Source: an uncultured Spartobacteria bacterium (GTDB taxonomy: Bacteria > Verrucomicrobiota > Verrucomicrobiia > Chthoniobacterales > Terrimicrobiaceae). From it: a stretch of 64,000 nt of DNA. Under the pieces are notes generated by a model. It saw only the letters and a program-made list of their open reading frames with translations, did no database searches and was not told where the DNA came from. Position 1 is the first letter of the stretch; every line of letters begins with the position of its first letter. The position numbers and the translations under genes are program-made. Location: the NCBI GenBank assembly GCA_937919825.1, contig CALFPA010000091.1, forward strand, positions 1-64,000, read 5' to 3'. Below are positions 49,697-58,250 of the stretch, piece after piece.

Positions 49697-50152
49697 TTAC
49701 TTCCCGGCGGGGCGCTTGCGAATCGTGATCCGCTTGAGGCGGTCCTCTTCAGGCGGGCTCCAAGTCTGAATCTCGGCGTCGTCTTTAAAGAGATTGTGAA
49801 CGATGCGTCGGTCGTAGGAATTCAGCGGCGCGGTCTGCATCGGACGGCCCGTGGCGCGCACGACATTGGCGAGTTGTTTGACCTTCGAAACCAGGGCGTC
49901 GTCGCGCATGGCACGGTGGTGCTGCACATCCACGATCACGCGCGGGGCGGGGGGATTTTGGGCGAGAAGGAGCCTGTTCACGAGATGCTGGAGGTCCTCC
50001 ATCACCTCCTCGCGGCGGCCGATCAATCGCTGGGGTTCGTGGGTGAGGATTTGGAGGACGGGTGTGCCCTCGTGCTCCTCCAGCTCGATGGACGCCACAA
50101 AGCCGAGATACCCGAGAATGGTGTCGAGGATTTCAGCGGGTTGTGGGTTCAT
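49697..50152 (-). CDS. khpB: KhpB/Jag-type RNA-binding protein (KH + R3H)
   Basis: 151 residues: a KH-like part with [20 protein letters not shown] and VNRLLLAQ, then an R3H part with [20 protein letters not shown] and [18 protein letters not shown]. The N-terminal Jag domain of Bacillus-type proteins is missing. Binds RNA and in Firmicutes influences cell division and sRNA. Position downstream of yidC with ATGA overlap (50149) is conserved in many bacteria. Confidence 0.9.
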   Translation of the reverse strand: MNPQPAEILDTILGYLGFVASIELEEHEGTPVLQILTHEPQRLIGRREEVMEDLQHLVNRLLLAQNPPAPRVIVDVQHHRAMRDDALVSKVKQLANVVRATGRPMQTAPLNSYDRRIVHNLFKDDAEIQTWSPPEEDRLKRITIRKRPAGK

Positions 50153-51876
50153 GGCGAGTGGCGGTTTTTCTTGTTCTTCTTTGCCTCAACCGCCGCGCGC
50201 TTGGCAACAATGCTTTTCTTTTCAAGCGTCGGCAGGGGTTTGTTCCGAGTGAGGTAGAGCTGCACAATCGAGAAGAGGTTTTGGGTTGTCCAATAGAGGG
50301 CGAGGCCGCTGGCGTAGTTGTAGCAGAACACCAGGAAGATGATCGGCATGAAGTAAAAAATCCGCTGCTGCATGGCATCGCCGGTCTTCGGTGTGATGAC
50401 CATTTGCCAGACCATCGTGCCGGCCATAACGATCGGGAGGACATTGATCGGAAGCCCGAGGATGTAGCCGATGGTGTCAGGCTGGGAAAGGTCGGCGACC
50501 CAGAAGAACGAGCTGTTGCGCAGCTCGATGGCGGTGCCAAGCATGGAATAGAAGCCGAAGAAAATCGGGATCTGAACGAGGAGCGGCAGGCAACCGCTGA
50601 AGGGATTCACGCCATACTCCTTGTAGAGCTTCATCACCTCCTGGTTCATCTTTTGCGGGTCGTCTTTGAACTTCTCCCGCATCTCGGTCATTTTCGGCGA
50701 GAGGAGCGCCATCTTGCGCATCTCGTTCGTGGCTTTGTTCTGAACCGGCCAGAGGGCGAGCTTGATGAGGATGGTGAGGACAATGATCGACCACGCGTAA
50801 TTGCCGATGAGGGCGTGGAGGCTGTTCATCGCCCAGAGGAGAAATTCGCTCACAAATCCGAAAACCCCGAAGCTCATGACTTGCTCTTGCGTGGAGCCGA
50901 GTTGGCGGAGGCGCTCGAGTTCTTTGGGCCCGGCGTAAATCTGGAAAGACCGCGTCTCCGTGGCGCCCGGCGCAAGCGAAGGCCCGCCTTGGACAAGCCC
51001 GCCTTGGACGCCAAAAATGTCACTGCCGTTGAGCTTGGGAGCCTCGAAGCGTTTGGCCCAAACCGATTTCGTTGGCACCGTGCCTTGCGGGGTCACAATC
51101 GTGCAAAAATACTGGCTCGCGACGGCGGCCCAGCGGATCTCAGGCTCGCTCTCTTGGTAAAGCTCGCGCTCCCCGTGAATCTCGATGCCGATGAGCGGAA
51201 CCGAACTGGCCGAGAACCAATTCACATCGATGTTCGACATCGAGTTCCCGTGCCCCCAATCGAAGCGCGTATACATCGGCATGTCGTAGATGTGGATTGG
51301 CGCCGCGCCGCCGGCAGCGACAAAAAAGTCAGGCACCTGCTGATGTGTCGCGCCCGTATTTCGAAACGAGACATCGAGCGTAACGATGTAGGATTTAGTT
51401 TTGTCACCCGGCGGCGGAAGCTGAAAGCGCTTGGTGATTTCGAGGCCGCCCTCACGCACGAGGTTGAAAACCGCCGCGCCCTTCGCGGGATCGGTGGTCA
51501 TGTTGAATCCCCCAAGCACCTCGCCGGGCTGGAACCCAATCGCGCCGATGGGCAGCGTGCGGCTGCGGTTCAGAGAGACATGGGATTTGTTCTCGCCCAT
51601 ATGCATTCCCAGCACGACTTGCTCGATGCCGCCGGTGTCATTATTGAAAACAAACTCGGCGCCTTCGCCTTTGAGAGTTTCCTTGAGAGCGGTCATAACC
51701 GCTGGCGCCGGTGTCGCGGCCACCACAGGTTCTGGAACTGGAGTGGCTGATGGCGGGGTGGCCGGGGCTTGAGCGACTGGTGCCGGCGGCGGCGCCATGT
51801 ATTCAGAGACATACCACTGCCAGGCGAAGAGTCCGATGACGGAGATGATGATGGCGATCCAGGATGTGCGGTCCAT
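50149..51876 (-). CDS. yidC: Membrane protein insertase YidC
   Basis: 575 residues. N-terminal membrane segment (MDRTSWIAIIISVIGLFAWQ), a large periplasmic domain (about 70-350) typical of Gram-negative YidC, then the conserved insertase core with NYAWSIIVLTILIKLALWPV, KMALLSPKMTEMREKFKDDP, NPFSGCLPLLVQIPIFFGFY and a basic C-tail ([10 protein letters not shown]). Inserts and folds inner-membrane proteins. Abuts yidD (stop and start adjacent at 51877/51876). Confidence 0.96.
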   Translation of the reverse strand: MDRTSWIAIIISVIGLFAWQWYVSEYMAPPPAPVAQAPATPPSATPVPEPVVAATPAPAVMTALKETLKGEGAEFVFNNDTGGIEQVVLGMHMGENKSHVSLNRSRTLPIGAIGFQPGEVLGGFNMTTDPAKGAAVFNLVREGGLEITKRFQLPPPGDKTKSYIVTLDVSFRNTGATHQQVPDFFVAAGGAAPIHIYDMPMYTRFDWGHGNSMSNIDVNWFSASSVPLIGIEIHGERELYQESEPEIRWAAVASQYFCTIVTPQGTVPTKSVWAKRFEAPKLNGSDIFGVQGGLVQGGPSLAPGATETRSFQIYAGPKELERLRQLGSTQEQVMSFGVFGFVSEFLLWAMNSLHALIGNYAWSIIVLTILIKLALWPVQNKATNEMRKMALLSPKMTEMREKFKDDPQKMNQEVMKLYKEYGVNPFSGCLPLLVQIPIFFGFYSMLGTAIELRNSSFFWVADLSQPDTIGYILGLPINVLPIVMAGTMVWQMVITPKTGDAMQQRIFYFMPIIFLVFCYNYASGLALYWTTQNLFSIVQLYLTRNKPLPTLEKKSIVAKRAAVEAKKNKKNRHSP

Positions 51877-52128
51877 TTAGTGAGAAAGGGTCTTGAGTTG
51901 CGTGGGAACCGGGTCGTGTCCACATCCGCCCCAGGGTTGGCATCTAGCGAGGCGGCGGAGTCCCAGGAGGCAACCGCGCCAGGCTCCATGGGCGCGGAGG
52001 GCTTCTATACAATAGCTCGAACACGAGGGCTCGAACCGGCAGCCACAGCCAGGGCCGCCGATCACCTGTAGGAATGGCGAGAGCGTGAGCTGGTAACAGC
52101 GCACGAGAGCGATAAGCAGGTATTTCAT
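51877..52128 (-). CDS. yidD: Membrane protein insertion efficiency factor YidD
   Basis: 83 residues from the ATG at 52128. [38 protein letters not shown] and GLRRLARCQPWGGCGHDPVP are diagnostic. Assists YidC. The ATG overlaps the rnpA stop. A frame to 52173 would add residues not found in the family. Confidence 0.95.
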   Translation of the reverse strand: MKYLLIALVRCYQLTLSPFLQVIGGPGCGCRFEPSCSSYCIEALRAHGAWRGCLLGLRRLARCQPWGGCGHDPVPTQLKTLSH

Positions 52129-52526
52129 TGAGAGTCGGGCAAAATAGAAAGTCGGCGGGCGAGAAGCAACCATTCCGCTCTCAATTCGTCGAAAGTGGCA
52201 CTCGCGGCCGTGGACTTGGCGACAACCACGATGTCAAACCCCGGAGCGAGTCGAGGACGGTCGGCGCGGATGATTTCACGAAGTCGGCGTCGGGTTTTAT
52301 TACGATCCACTGCTCCACCGACGCGTTTGGAAGTCACGAGACCAATCCGGCTGGACTGTGCGGCGGAGTCCTTGAGAACACCAAGACGGAGCAGCCGACC
52401 TTGCGAGGATTTTCCTTTATCCCGAACCTTGCGAAAGTCGCGGCTATTGAGGAGACGAGCGGTTTTTGGAAAACGCAGTCGAGCCCGCTCAGGCTTGGGT
52501 GTGTCTGGCGAAGTGGACTTCGACAC
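52125..52526 (-). CDS. rnpA: RNase P protein component
   Basis: 133 residues from a GTG at 52526. The conserved region [19 protein letters not shown] (RNR motif) is present, with [20 protein letters not shown] at the start of the domain and [12 protein letters not shown]. Binds the RNase P RNA to process tRNA 5' ends. The first 13 codons lie within rpmH in another frame (38-base overlap). No ATG/GTG/TTG follows before the domain; a non-standard CTG at the LRFPK segment is the only later possibility. Confidence 0.93.
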   Translation of the reverse strand: MSKSTSPDTPKPERARLRFPKTARLLNSRDFRKVRDKGKSSQGRLLRLGVLKDSAAQSSRIGLVTSKRVGGAVDRNKTRRRLREIIRADRPRLAPGFDIVVVAKSTAASATFDELRAEWLLLARRLSILPDSQ

Positions 52527-52662
52527 CTTTCGGGAGAAGCCGCTTGCGGCCGTGACGGCGGCGGCGGCTCAGGATGGCGCGGCCGGCCCTGGTCTTCATG
52601 CGGGCGCGGAAGCCGAATTGCTGTTTGCGCGTGCGCTTGGAAGGCTGGTATGTGCGTTTCAT
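52489..52662 (-). CDS. rpmH: Ribosomal protein bL34
   Basis: 57 residues, not listed among longer frames. [20 protein letters not shown] and [20 protein letters not shown] are unmistakable L34; the C-terminus ([17 protein letters not shown]) is about 10 residues longer than in E. coli (46), and this extension is where rnpA begins. First gene of the rpmH-rnpA-yidD-yidC-khpB cluster, often next to oriC, but no dnaA or DnaA-box cluster is present here. Confidence 0.96.
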   Translation of the reverse strand: MKRTYQPSKRTRKQQFGFRARMKTRAGRAILSRRRRHGRKRLLPKGVEVHFARHTQA

Positions 52663-52823
52663 AAAATTGGCAAATGGAGGCGAGAGATTAGGAGGATTTC
52701 GCAGGGCGTCAACCCCAAATCCCGCCCCCCCTAAAAATCTCCGGCCGGCGGGGAACGATTCCCATCAGGCACCGGGATTTTTCGGGCTGGCACGAGGCCA
52801 TGCCGGTGCTTACGATCCGGTCC

Positions 52824-53183
52824 ATGGCGCGAAATATTTTGGGAGGTGATCTGGAGCCTTGCTGCTACGAACCGATGACGGGGTTTTTCCGTGATGGCTA
52901 TTGCCACACCGGGCCGGGAGATTCGGGGGTTCACACCGTCTGCGCGGTGATGACGAAGGAATTTCTGAAATACTCTTTCGAGCAGGGCAACGACCTCTCG
53001 ACGCCCAGGCCGGACATGCAATTTCCTGGACTCAAGCCGGGTGACCGCTGGTGCCTTTGCGCAAGTCGGTGGAAAGAGGCTTTCGATGCCGGGATGGCCC
53101 CGAAAATCCGACTCGAATCGACTCATGCCTCGACTCTGGAATTTGCGAATATCGAGGATTTGAAAGCCTGCGCCGCCGAGTAG
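52824..53183 (+). CDS. DUF2237 family protein
   Basis: 119 residues. MARNILGGDLEPCCYEPMTG, FFRDGYCHTGPGDSGVHTVC, VMTKEFLKYSFEQGNDLSTP and GLKPGDRWCLCASRWKEAFD match the conserved family pattern. Several Cys (two adjacent CC and later YCH, WCLC) suggest metal binding, but no function is known. Start at the ATG 52824; the frame could open at 52800. Divergent from rpmH by 160 bases, where nothing else is visible. Confidence 0.85.
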   Translation: MARNILGGDLEPCCYEPMTGFFRDGYCHTGPGDSGVHTVCAVMTKEFLKYSFEQGNDLSTPRPDMQFPGLKPGDRWCLCASRWKEAFDAGMAPKIRLESTHASTLEFANIEDLKACAAE

Positions 53184-53196
53184 CGGCCGGGGGATC

Positions 53197-54012
53197 TTAG
53201 CGGAAGCCTTTTGCGTTGTTTCGGTCGGCGACGAAGAGATTCGCGCCGCGCGATTTGAGAACAAAGGTATTATTGTCGCCGTATTTGGTCCAAGGGCCGG
53301 CGGGGACATCACGGGCTTCAACGAATTTCCAGTCGCACACATCCTTGCCGCCCATGCCGAGATAATCACGCACGGCCGGGGAGACATCGAGTCCCGCGCC
53401 TTGGTTGAGGTTCGGGCGGGGGCGCTCTTTGCCGAAGACATATTGCCAGTGGTCTGTGCGGAAAGGACCGCAATCCTCCCATTGGGCATAAGCGATGCGG
53501 TTGCCGTGGCGGATGGCGAGCCAGCGGCCTTTGCAAACCGACTTTCCGGGTTTCTCAAAAGCCTCGGGAAACCAAGGAATCACGCGGCGGGATTCGGGCT
53601 TGGTCGAGCCCCTGGTGACATCGTTGTAAGGGAGGGCGACATAGAAGGGGTTCTGGCGCGGGATGAAATGCTTCGGGAGAAAATTGCGGCGCGCGGCGGG
53701 GTTGGGGTTGTCGTATCCGCCGAAGTTTTTGTGCCAGTATTTGTCCCACGAGCTCTTGCAATTCGGGACCGGGTTGTTGCGGGTGGGTTGTTCGCCGACC
53801 CAGAAAACAGTGGTAACGATGTTGAGTTTCCACGGGTAGCGGCTGGAGGAAACTCCGGTCTGGGTGGCAACAATCGGGGGCTCGATTTTTTGGATCGCTT
53901 TTTCGCGCAGGGCCATGGCGAGTTTTTTAAAATCCGACGCGCTTGTTGCAGAAGCAAACACTGTCTGCAACGACGCCAAAACCAGACTGAGGAGAAATAC
54001 GCGGATGGCCAT
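53197..54012 (-). CDS. Secreted protein, double-psi-barrel-like C-terminal half
   Basis: 271 residues from the ATG at 54012, with a signal peptide (MAIRVFLLSLVLASLQTVFA). The C-terminal part has IAYAQWEDCGPFRTDHWQYV and GAGLDVSPAVRDYLGM, similar in pattern to RlpA/double-psi beta-barrel domains (D-C-G-P-F ... L-D-V-S-P-A), which bind or cleave polysaccharides. The N-terminal part has no recognised domain. Function not established. Convergent with DUF2237 (13 bases apart). Confidence 0.6.
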   Translation of the reverse strand: MAIRVFLLSLVLASLQTVFASATSASDFKKLAMALREKAIQKIEPPIVATQTGVSSSRYPWKLNIVTTVFWVGEQPTRNNPVPNCKSSWDKYWHKNFGGYDNPNPAARRNFLPKHFIPRQNPFYVALPYNDVTRGSTKPESRRVIPWFPEAFEKPGKSVCKGRWLAIRHGNRIAYAQWEDCGPFRTDHWQYVFGKERPRPNLNQGAGLDVSPAVRDYLGMGGKDVCDWKFVEARDVPAGPWTKYGDNNTFVLKSRGANLFVADRNNAKGFR

Positions 54013-54146
54013 TTCCGTAAGAGAGCCCAAGGTGGGGCAGGACCCCATATGGTGCAAACTAAAAAGTCCGCCAGCCAGTTTGTGGCCCCGCTCCCGCAGA
54101 CAAGAATGTTCGTGCAATTAGGAAATGCCGCCTTTTATTTCGCGCC

Positions 54147-55769
54147 ATGTCTCGCCTTCTGCCTTGGATTCTCGCCGCTTCGAGCGGGGTGCTCCTCGGC
54201 TTGTCCTACCCGCCTGCCGATCTCGGCAACCTCATCTGGATCGCACTCGTTCCGCTCGCGTGGGCGGTGTGGTTCACCAAGCCCGCGCCGCGCCGCGAAT
54301 GGCTCCGGCTCGCAGGGCTGGGGTATTTTTGCGGGCTGTTCTTTTTTCCCATGGGAGCCTTCTGGCTCACCGAACTGACTTGGCCGGGTTATATTCTGCT
54401 GGCTCTCTATTTCTCGTTCTACACGGCGGGGTGGGCGGTTTTCGCCGGGATGCTCAAAAGTCCAGATGCCGCAGATGCCTCCCCCTGGCTCGGCTCACTC
54501 CACAACCTCCGAGTCTGCGCGCTCGGCGCGGCGGGTTGGACTGCGATGGAATGGCTGCGCGGTGTGATTTTCCCCGCCTTCGGATGGAACGGCTTGGGCA
54601 TCGCGCAACACGCCAACATTCCGCTCATCCAAATCGCCGATGTCACCGGAGTCGGGGGCATTTCGTTTTTGATCGCCATGGCGAACCTCATGATCGCCGC
54701 CACGATCAAGCGCCTTTCGCTCGAACTCGGCAAAGGAGCCCGCCGCGCTCATCTCGATTTCGCACTCACCATCGCCCTCGTTGCGCTTACCTGGACCTAC
54801 GGAGTTCGCCAACTCCTCGACCCCGAGCCCGCCTCGACCGAACTCTCCTTCGCCGCCGTGCAAGCGAGCGTGCCGCAGCTGGAGCGCAACAATCCCGAGT
54901 TCGAAATGGAAATCCTCGAGAGCTACCAAAACCAAAGCCTCGCCGCCATCGCGATGCAGCCGGACCTCATCCTCTGGCCCGAGTCCGCCACGCCAAACCC
55001 CGTTCTCGGGCACCAGCACACCTGGGACCTCGTGCGCGGCCTCGCCGAGCAACACTCCGGCGATTTTCTCATCGGCACCGTGCATTGGGGGCAGGAGGGC
55101 GACTTCAACTCCATCGCGCTCCTCACCTCGCGCGGCTCAGAGGCCCAGCTCCACCACAAGATCCACCTCGTCCCGTTCGGCGAGTATGTCCCGCTCCGCG
55201 AGGCATTCCCCCTGCTCGCCCACATCGTTGGCGAACTCGTGCCTGATGATTTCGATCCGGGAAAAAAATTCACCCTTCTCGAAATGGAGGCCAAGCCGGT
55301 GAAACTTGGACCGCTCGTGTGTTTCGAGGACACACTCGGCGACCTCGCCCGCCGCTTTGCCGAACTCGGCGCGCAGGCCTTCGTCGTGGTTACGAACGAC
55401 GGATGGTTCAATGAAAGCTCCGGCTCGCTCCAGCATGTTCGCAACGCCCTCTTCCGTTGCGTGGAAAACAACATCCCGATGATCCGGGTCGCCAACACCG
55501 GCGTGACCTGCGCGATCGACCGCCACGGCGCCGTGCGCGAAATCCTCTGCGACCCGACCGGCAATACCTTCGGGCCAGGCATCCTCTTCAGCAAAATCTC
55601 CGCCCCACAAAACCCCTCGCCCACTTTCTACTCACGCTACGGCGAAATTTTCTCGATTTCGTGCCTCGTTCTATCCGCCATCCTCGCAGGGATTTCCCTC
55701 ATCCGCTCCAGACTTCAAAAAATTTCCCCTCGCCCGAACGATTCCAATCCGAAAATCTCCACGCCATGA
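54147..55769 (+). CDS. lnt: Apolipoprotein N-acyltransferase
   Basis: 540 residues. Several N-terminal membrane segments, then a nitrilase-fold periplasmic domain with the triad Glu279 ([11 protein letters not shown]), Lys338 ([15 protein letters not shown]) and Cys392 ([12 protein letters not shown]). It completes lipoprotein maturation in Gram-negative cells, fitting the DUF4410 lipoprotein at 7378. ATGA overlap with purS (55766); gene order lnt-purS-purQ is unusual. Confidence 0.95.
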   Translation: MSRLLPWILAASSGVLLGLSYPPADLGNLIWIALVPLAWAVWFTKPAPRREWLRLAGLGYFCGLFFFPMGAFWLTELTWPGYILLALYFSFYTAGWAVFAGMLKSPDAADASPWLGSLHNLRVCALGAAGWTAMEWLRGVIFPAFGWNGLGIAQHANIPLIQIADVTGVGGISFLIAMANLMIAATIKRLSLELGKGARRAHLDFALTIALVALTWTYGVRQLLDPEPASTELSFAAVQASVPQLERNNPEFEMEILESYQNQSLAAIAMQPDLILWPESATPNPVLGHQHTWDLVRGLAEQHSGDFLIGTVHWGQEGDFNSIALLTSRGSEAQLHHKIHLVPFGEYVPLREAFPLLAHIVGELVPDDFDPGKKFTLLEMEAKPVKLGPLVCFEDTLGDLARRFAELGAQAFVVVTNDGWFNESSGSLQHVRNALFRCVENNIPMIRVANTGVTCAIDRHGAVREILCDPTGNTFGPGILFSKISAPQNPSPTFYSRYGEIFSISCLVLSAILAGISLIRSRLQKISPRPNDSNPKISTP

Positions 55770-55996
55770 AAGTCCATGTCTCCGTCCTGCCGAAACCATC
55801 CGTCCTCGATCCCCAAGGCGCCGCAGCCGCCGAAGCCATCCGCCACCTCGGTCTCCAAGGCGTGGGCCGCGTGCGCATCGGCAAGTTGATCGAACTCGAA
55901 CTCCCCGACGCCACGCCCGAGGCCGAAATCCACCGCATCGCCCGCGACCTTCTCTCAAACCCCGTCATCGAAGACTACTCGATCGCCCGCCCATGA
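55766..55996 (+). CDS. purS: Phosphoribosylformylglycinamidine synthase subunit PurS
   Basis: 76 residues. [40 protein letters not shown] and [13 protein letters not shown] are conserved. Structural subunit of the three-part FGAM synthase (PurS-PurQ-PurL) in purine synthesis. Overlaps lnt and purQ by 4 bases each; purL is not in the window. Confidence 0.94.
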   Translation: MKVHVSVLPKPSVLDPQGAAAAEAIRHLGLQGVGRVRIGKLIELELPDATPEAEIHRIARDLLSNPVIEDYSIARP

Positions 55997-56694
55997 AATT
56001 CGCCGTCCTCCGCTTCCCTGGTTCGAACTGCGACCAGGACTGCGTCCTCGCTCTCAACGCCCTCCCAGGCGCTTCCGCCGACTTCGTCTGGCACAAAGAC
56101 ACCTCGCTTGCCAGCTTCGACGCCGTCGTCGTTCCCGGCGGATTTTCCTACGGCGACTACCTGCGTTGCGGCGCGATCGCGAGGTTTTCGCCCATCATGC
56201 AATCGGTAAAAAATTTCGCCGCCGCCGGAGGCACCGTCCTCGGCATCTGCAACGGCTTCCAAATCCTCTGCGAGAGCGGCCTCCTGCCCGGCGCGCTCGT
56301 TCGAAACAAGGGCCTCCACTTCGTCTGCAAACACCAACACCTTCGTGTGGAATCCACGAACTCGCGCTTCACCAACTCCGCGACCAAAGGCCAAGTCCTC
56401 AACATCCCCATCGCGCACGGCGAAGGCTGCTACTTCGCCGATGACGCCACGCTGGCCAAGCTCAACGCCAACGACCAAATCCTCGTCCGCTACTGCGATG
56501 CCACCGGCGCCGTGACCGATGCTGCAAATCCGAACGGCTCCCGTGAAAACATCGCCGGCATTTGCAACGAGACCCGAAATGTTTTCGGCCTCATGCCCCA
56601 CCCCGAGCGCGCCTGCGACCCGGCTCTAGGCAGCACCGACGGCCTCGTGATTTTGCAAAGCCTCCTCACCGCCGAACCCGCAAAAGCAAGCTGA
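55993..56694 (+). CDS. purQ: Phosphoribosylformylglycinamidine synthase, glutaminase PurQ
   Basis: 233 residues. Class I glutaminase that supplies ammonia to Pur[38 protein letters not shown], nucleophile Cys86 in [20 protein letters not shown] and the His-Pro-Glu segment [11 protein letters not shown] are conserved. Follows purS with a 4-base overlap; convergent with pyk. Confidence 0.95.
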   Translation: MKFAVLRFPGSNCDQDCVLALNALPGASADFVWHKDTSLASFDAVVVPGGFSYGDYLRCGAIARFSPIMQSVKNFAAAGGTVLGICNGFQILCESGLLPGALVRNKGLHFVCKHQHLRVESTNSRFTNSATKGQVLNIPIAHGEGCYFADDATLAKLNANDQILVRYCDATGAVTDAANPNGSRENIAGICNETRNVFGLMPHPERACDPALGSTDGLVILQSLLTAEPAKAS

Positions 56695-56703
56695 CTCCGA
56701 GCC

Positions 56704-58107
56704 TCAGGGCACGGTGCGGATCTGGATTGATTCGAAGCGCTCTTCGCCTTCGATGAGTTCGCGGAGGACGATGAGCTTGTCGCCGCTCGCGACGAGTTTT
56801 TGTTGGATCAGAAATTTTTCGGCTTCGGCGAAAGTCTCTTCCGCGTCGGTGGTGAAATCGAGTTGGAAGGCGTGGGAATTCCAATTCAGCGTCTGGTGGC
56901 GCACCTCTTCTTGCGTGGGAGTGAAAACAAAGATCGGTGCACGCTCAGGGCGCAGGTGGCTGGTTTGGTCGGCCATCTCGCCGGTGCGGGTGAAAACCAC
57001 GAGCTTCGAGTCCTCGATCGAGTTGGCGAGCATCACGGCGGAGCGGATGGTTTTTTGGCGCTGGGTGGCGAGGATGGCATCGTTCGCGTAGCCCGCGCCG
57101 CCGCTTAGGGCGATACGCCGCGCCACGCGGTCGAGGACTTTCACGCAATCAACAGGATATTTTCCCTGCGCCGTCTCGCCGCTCAGCATCACGGCATCCG
57201 CCTGCTCGAAGACGGCATTTGCCACATCGGTGATTTCCGCGCGGGTCGGAATGGGGTTCGTGATCATGCTCTCGAGCATGTGGGTGGCGACAATGACGGG
57301 ACGGCCAAATTGGATGCACTCCTTGATGATCCTCCGCTGAATGATCGGGAGTTCCTCCATCTTGCATTCGATGCCGAGATCGCCACGGGCGACCATGATC
57401 GAGTCGGCGGCGCGAACGATGTCCTTGATATAGCGGACAGCATTCTGGTCTTCGATCTTGGCGACCGTTCGCGCGTTCGAGCCGAGGTTGCGGAGCACGC
57501 GCTTGAGTTCCAAAATATCGGCGGCCTCGCGGCAAAAACTCAGCGCTACAAAATCCACGCCGACCTCGACGCCCAGTTCGATATCCTCGAGGTCCTTGGC
57601 GGTGAGCGGCGGGAGGTTGACCTTCACGCCCGGGAGGTTGATGTGGCGGCGGGAGCCGAGGTCGCCCTCGGTGAGAAGTTGGCATTTCACGCGGTTGGCG
57701 TTTTTTTTCAGCACCTTCATGTGGATCACGCCGTTGTCCACCAGCACGACATCACCCACATGAATGTCGTCCACGAGTCCGTCGTAGTTTACATCCACCG
57801 AGTAGTGCTCCTCGCTTTTCGCGCCACGAACGGTGAATTCAAAAACATCGCCGGGCTTGAGATTGAGCTTCGCCGAGAGATCGCCAGTGCGGATCGCGGG
57901 GCCTTGCGTATCGAGGAGAATGCCGCAATTCACATGGAGCCCGGCGGCGATACGGCGAATGCGCTTCACCACATCACGCACCCAATCGTGCCGGGCGTGG
58001 CTCATGTTCAGGCGGAAAATATTCGTGCCCGCGAGCATGAGGTCGCCGATGACGGCATCCGAATCCGAAGCAGGCCCGAGCGTGCAAATGATTTTGGTTT
58101 TGCGCAT
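56704..58107 (-). CDS. pyk: Pyruvate kinase
   Basis: 467 residues. [45 protein letters not shown] (Lys/Glu active-site strand), [20 protein letters not shown] (the Mg site), [19 protein letters not shown] and [20 protein letters not shown] are conserved. Converts PEP and ADP to pyruvate and ATP. The C-terminal domain (about 350-467) is present. Divergent from sucA. The large opposite-strand frames are shadows. Confidence 0.96.
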   Translation of the reverse strand: MRKTKIICTLGPASDSDAVIGDLMLAGTNIFRLNMSHARHDWVRDVVKRIRRIAAGLHVNCGILLDTQGPAIRTGDLSAKLNLKPGDVFEFTVRGAKSEEHYSVDVNYDGLVDDIHVGDVVLVDNGVIHMKVLKKNANRVKCQLLTEGDLGSRRHINLPGVKVNLPPLTAKDLEDIELGVEVGVDFVALSFCREAADILELKRVLRNLGSNARTVAKIEDQNAVRYIKDIVRAADSIMVARGDLGIECKMEELPIIQRRIIKECIQFGRPVIVATHMLESMITNPIPTRAEITDVANAVFEQADAVMLSGETAQGKYPVDCVKVLDRVARRIALSGGAGYANDAILATQRQKTIRSAVMLANSIEDSKLVVFTRTGEMADQTSHLRPERAPIFVFTPTQEEVRHQTLNWNSHAFQLDFTTDAEETFAEAEKFLIQQKLVASGDKLIVLRELIEGEERFESIQIRTVP

Positions 58108-58169
58108 GCGCCTATCAACAGACTCGTCACAGGCTTGGCAAGCCGTGCTTTTCGCCGATTTTTCCCGTC

Positions 58170-58197
58170 TTGATCTTGAGAGCCGAATGTTTAGTTT
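58170..58197 (+). promoter_or_regulatory. Possible sucA promoter
   Basis: TTGATC (58170-58175), 16 bases, TAGTTT (58192-58197); about 50 bases before the sucA ATG. Confidence 0.35.
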
Positions 58198-58250
58198 CGC
58201 CCCCCACGGCCAATTTCTCTTAATCCCGGGCCGAAATCATCCACCACCGA

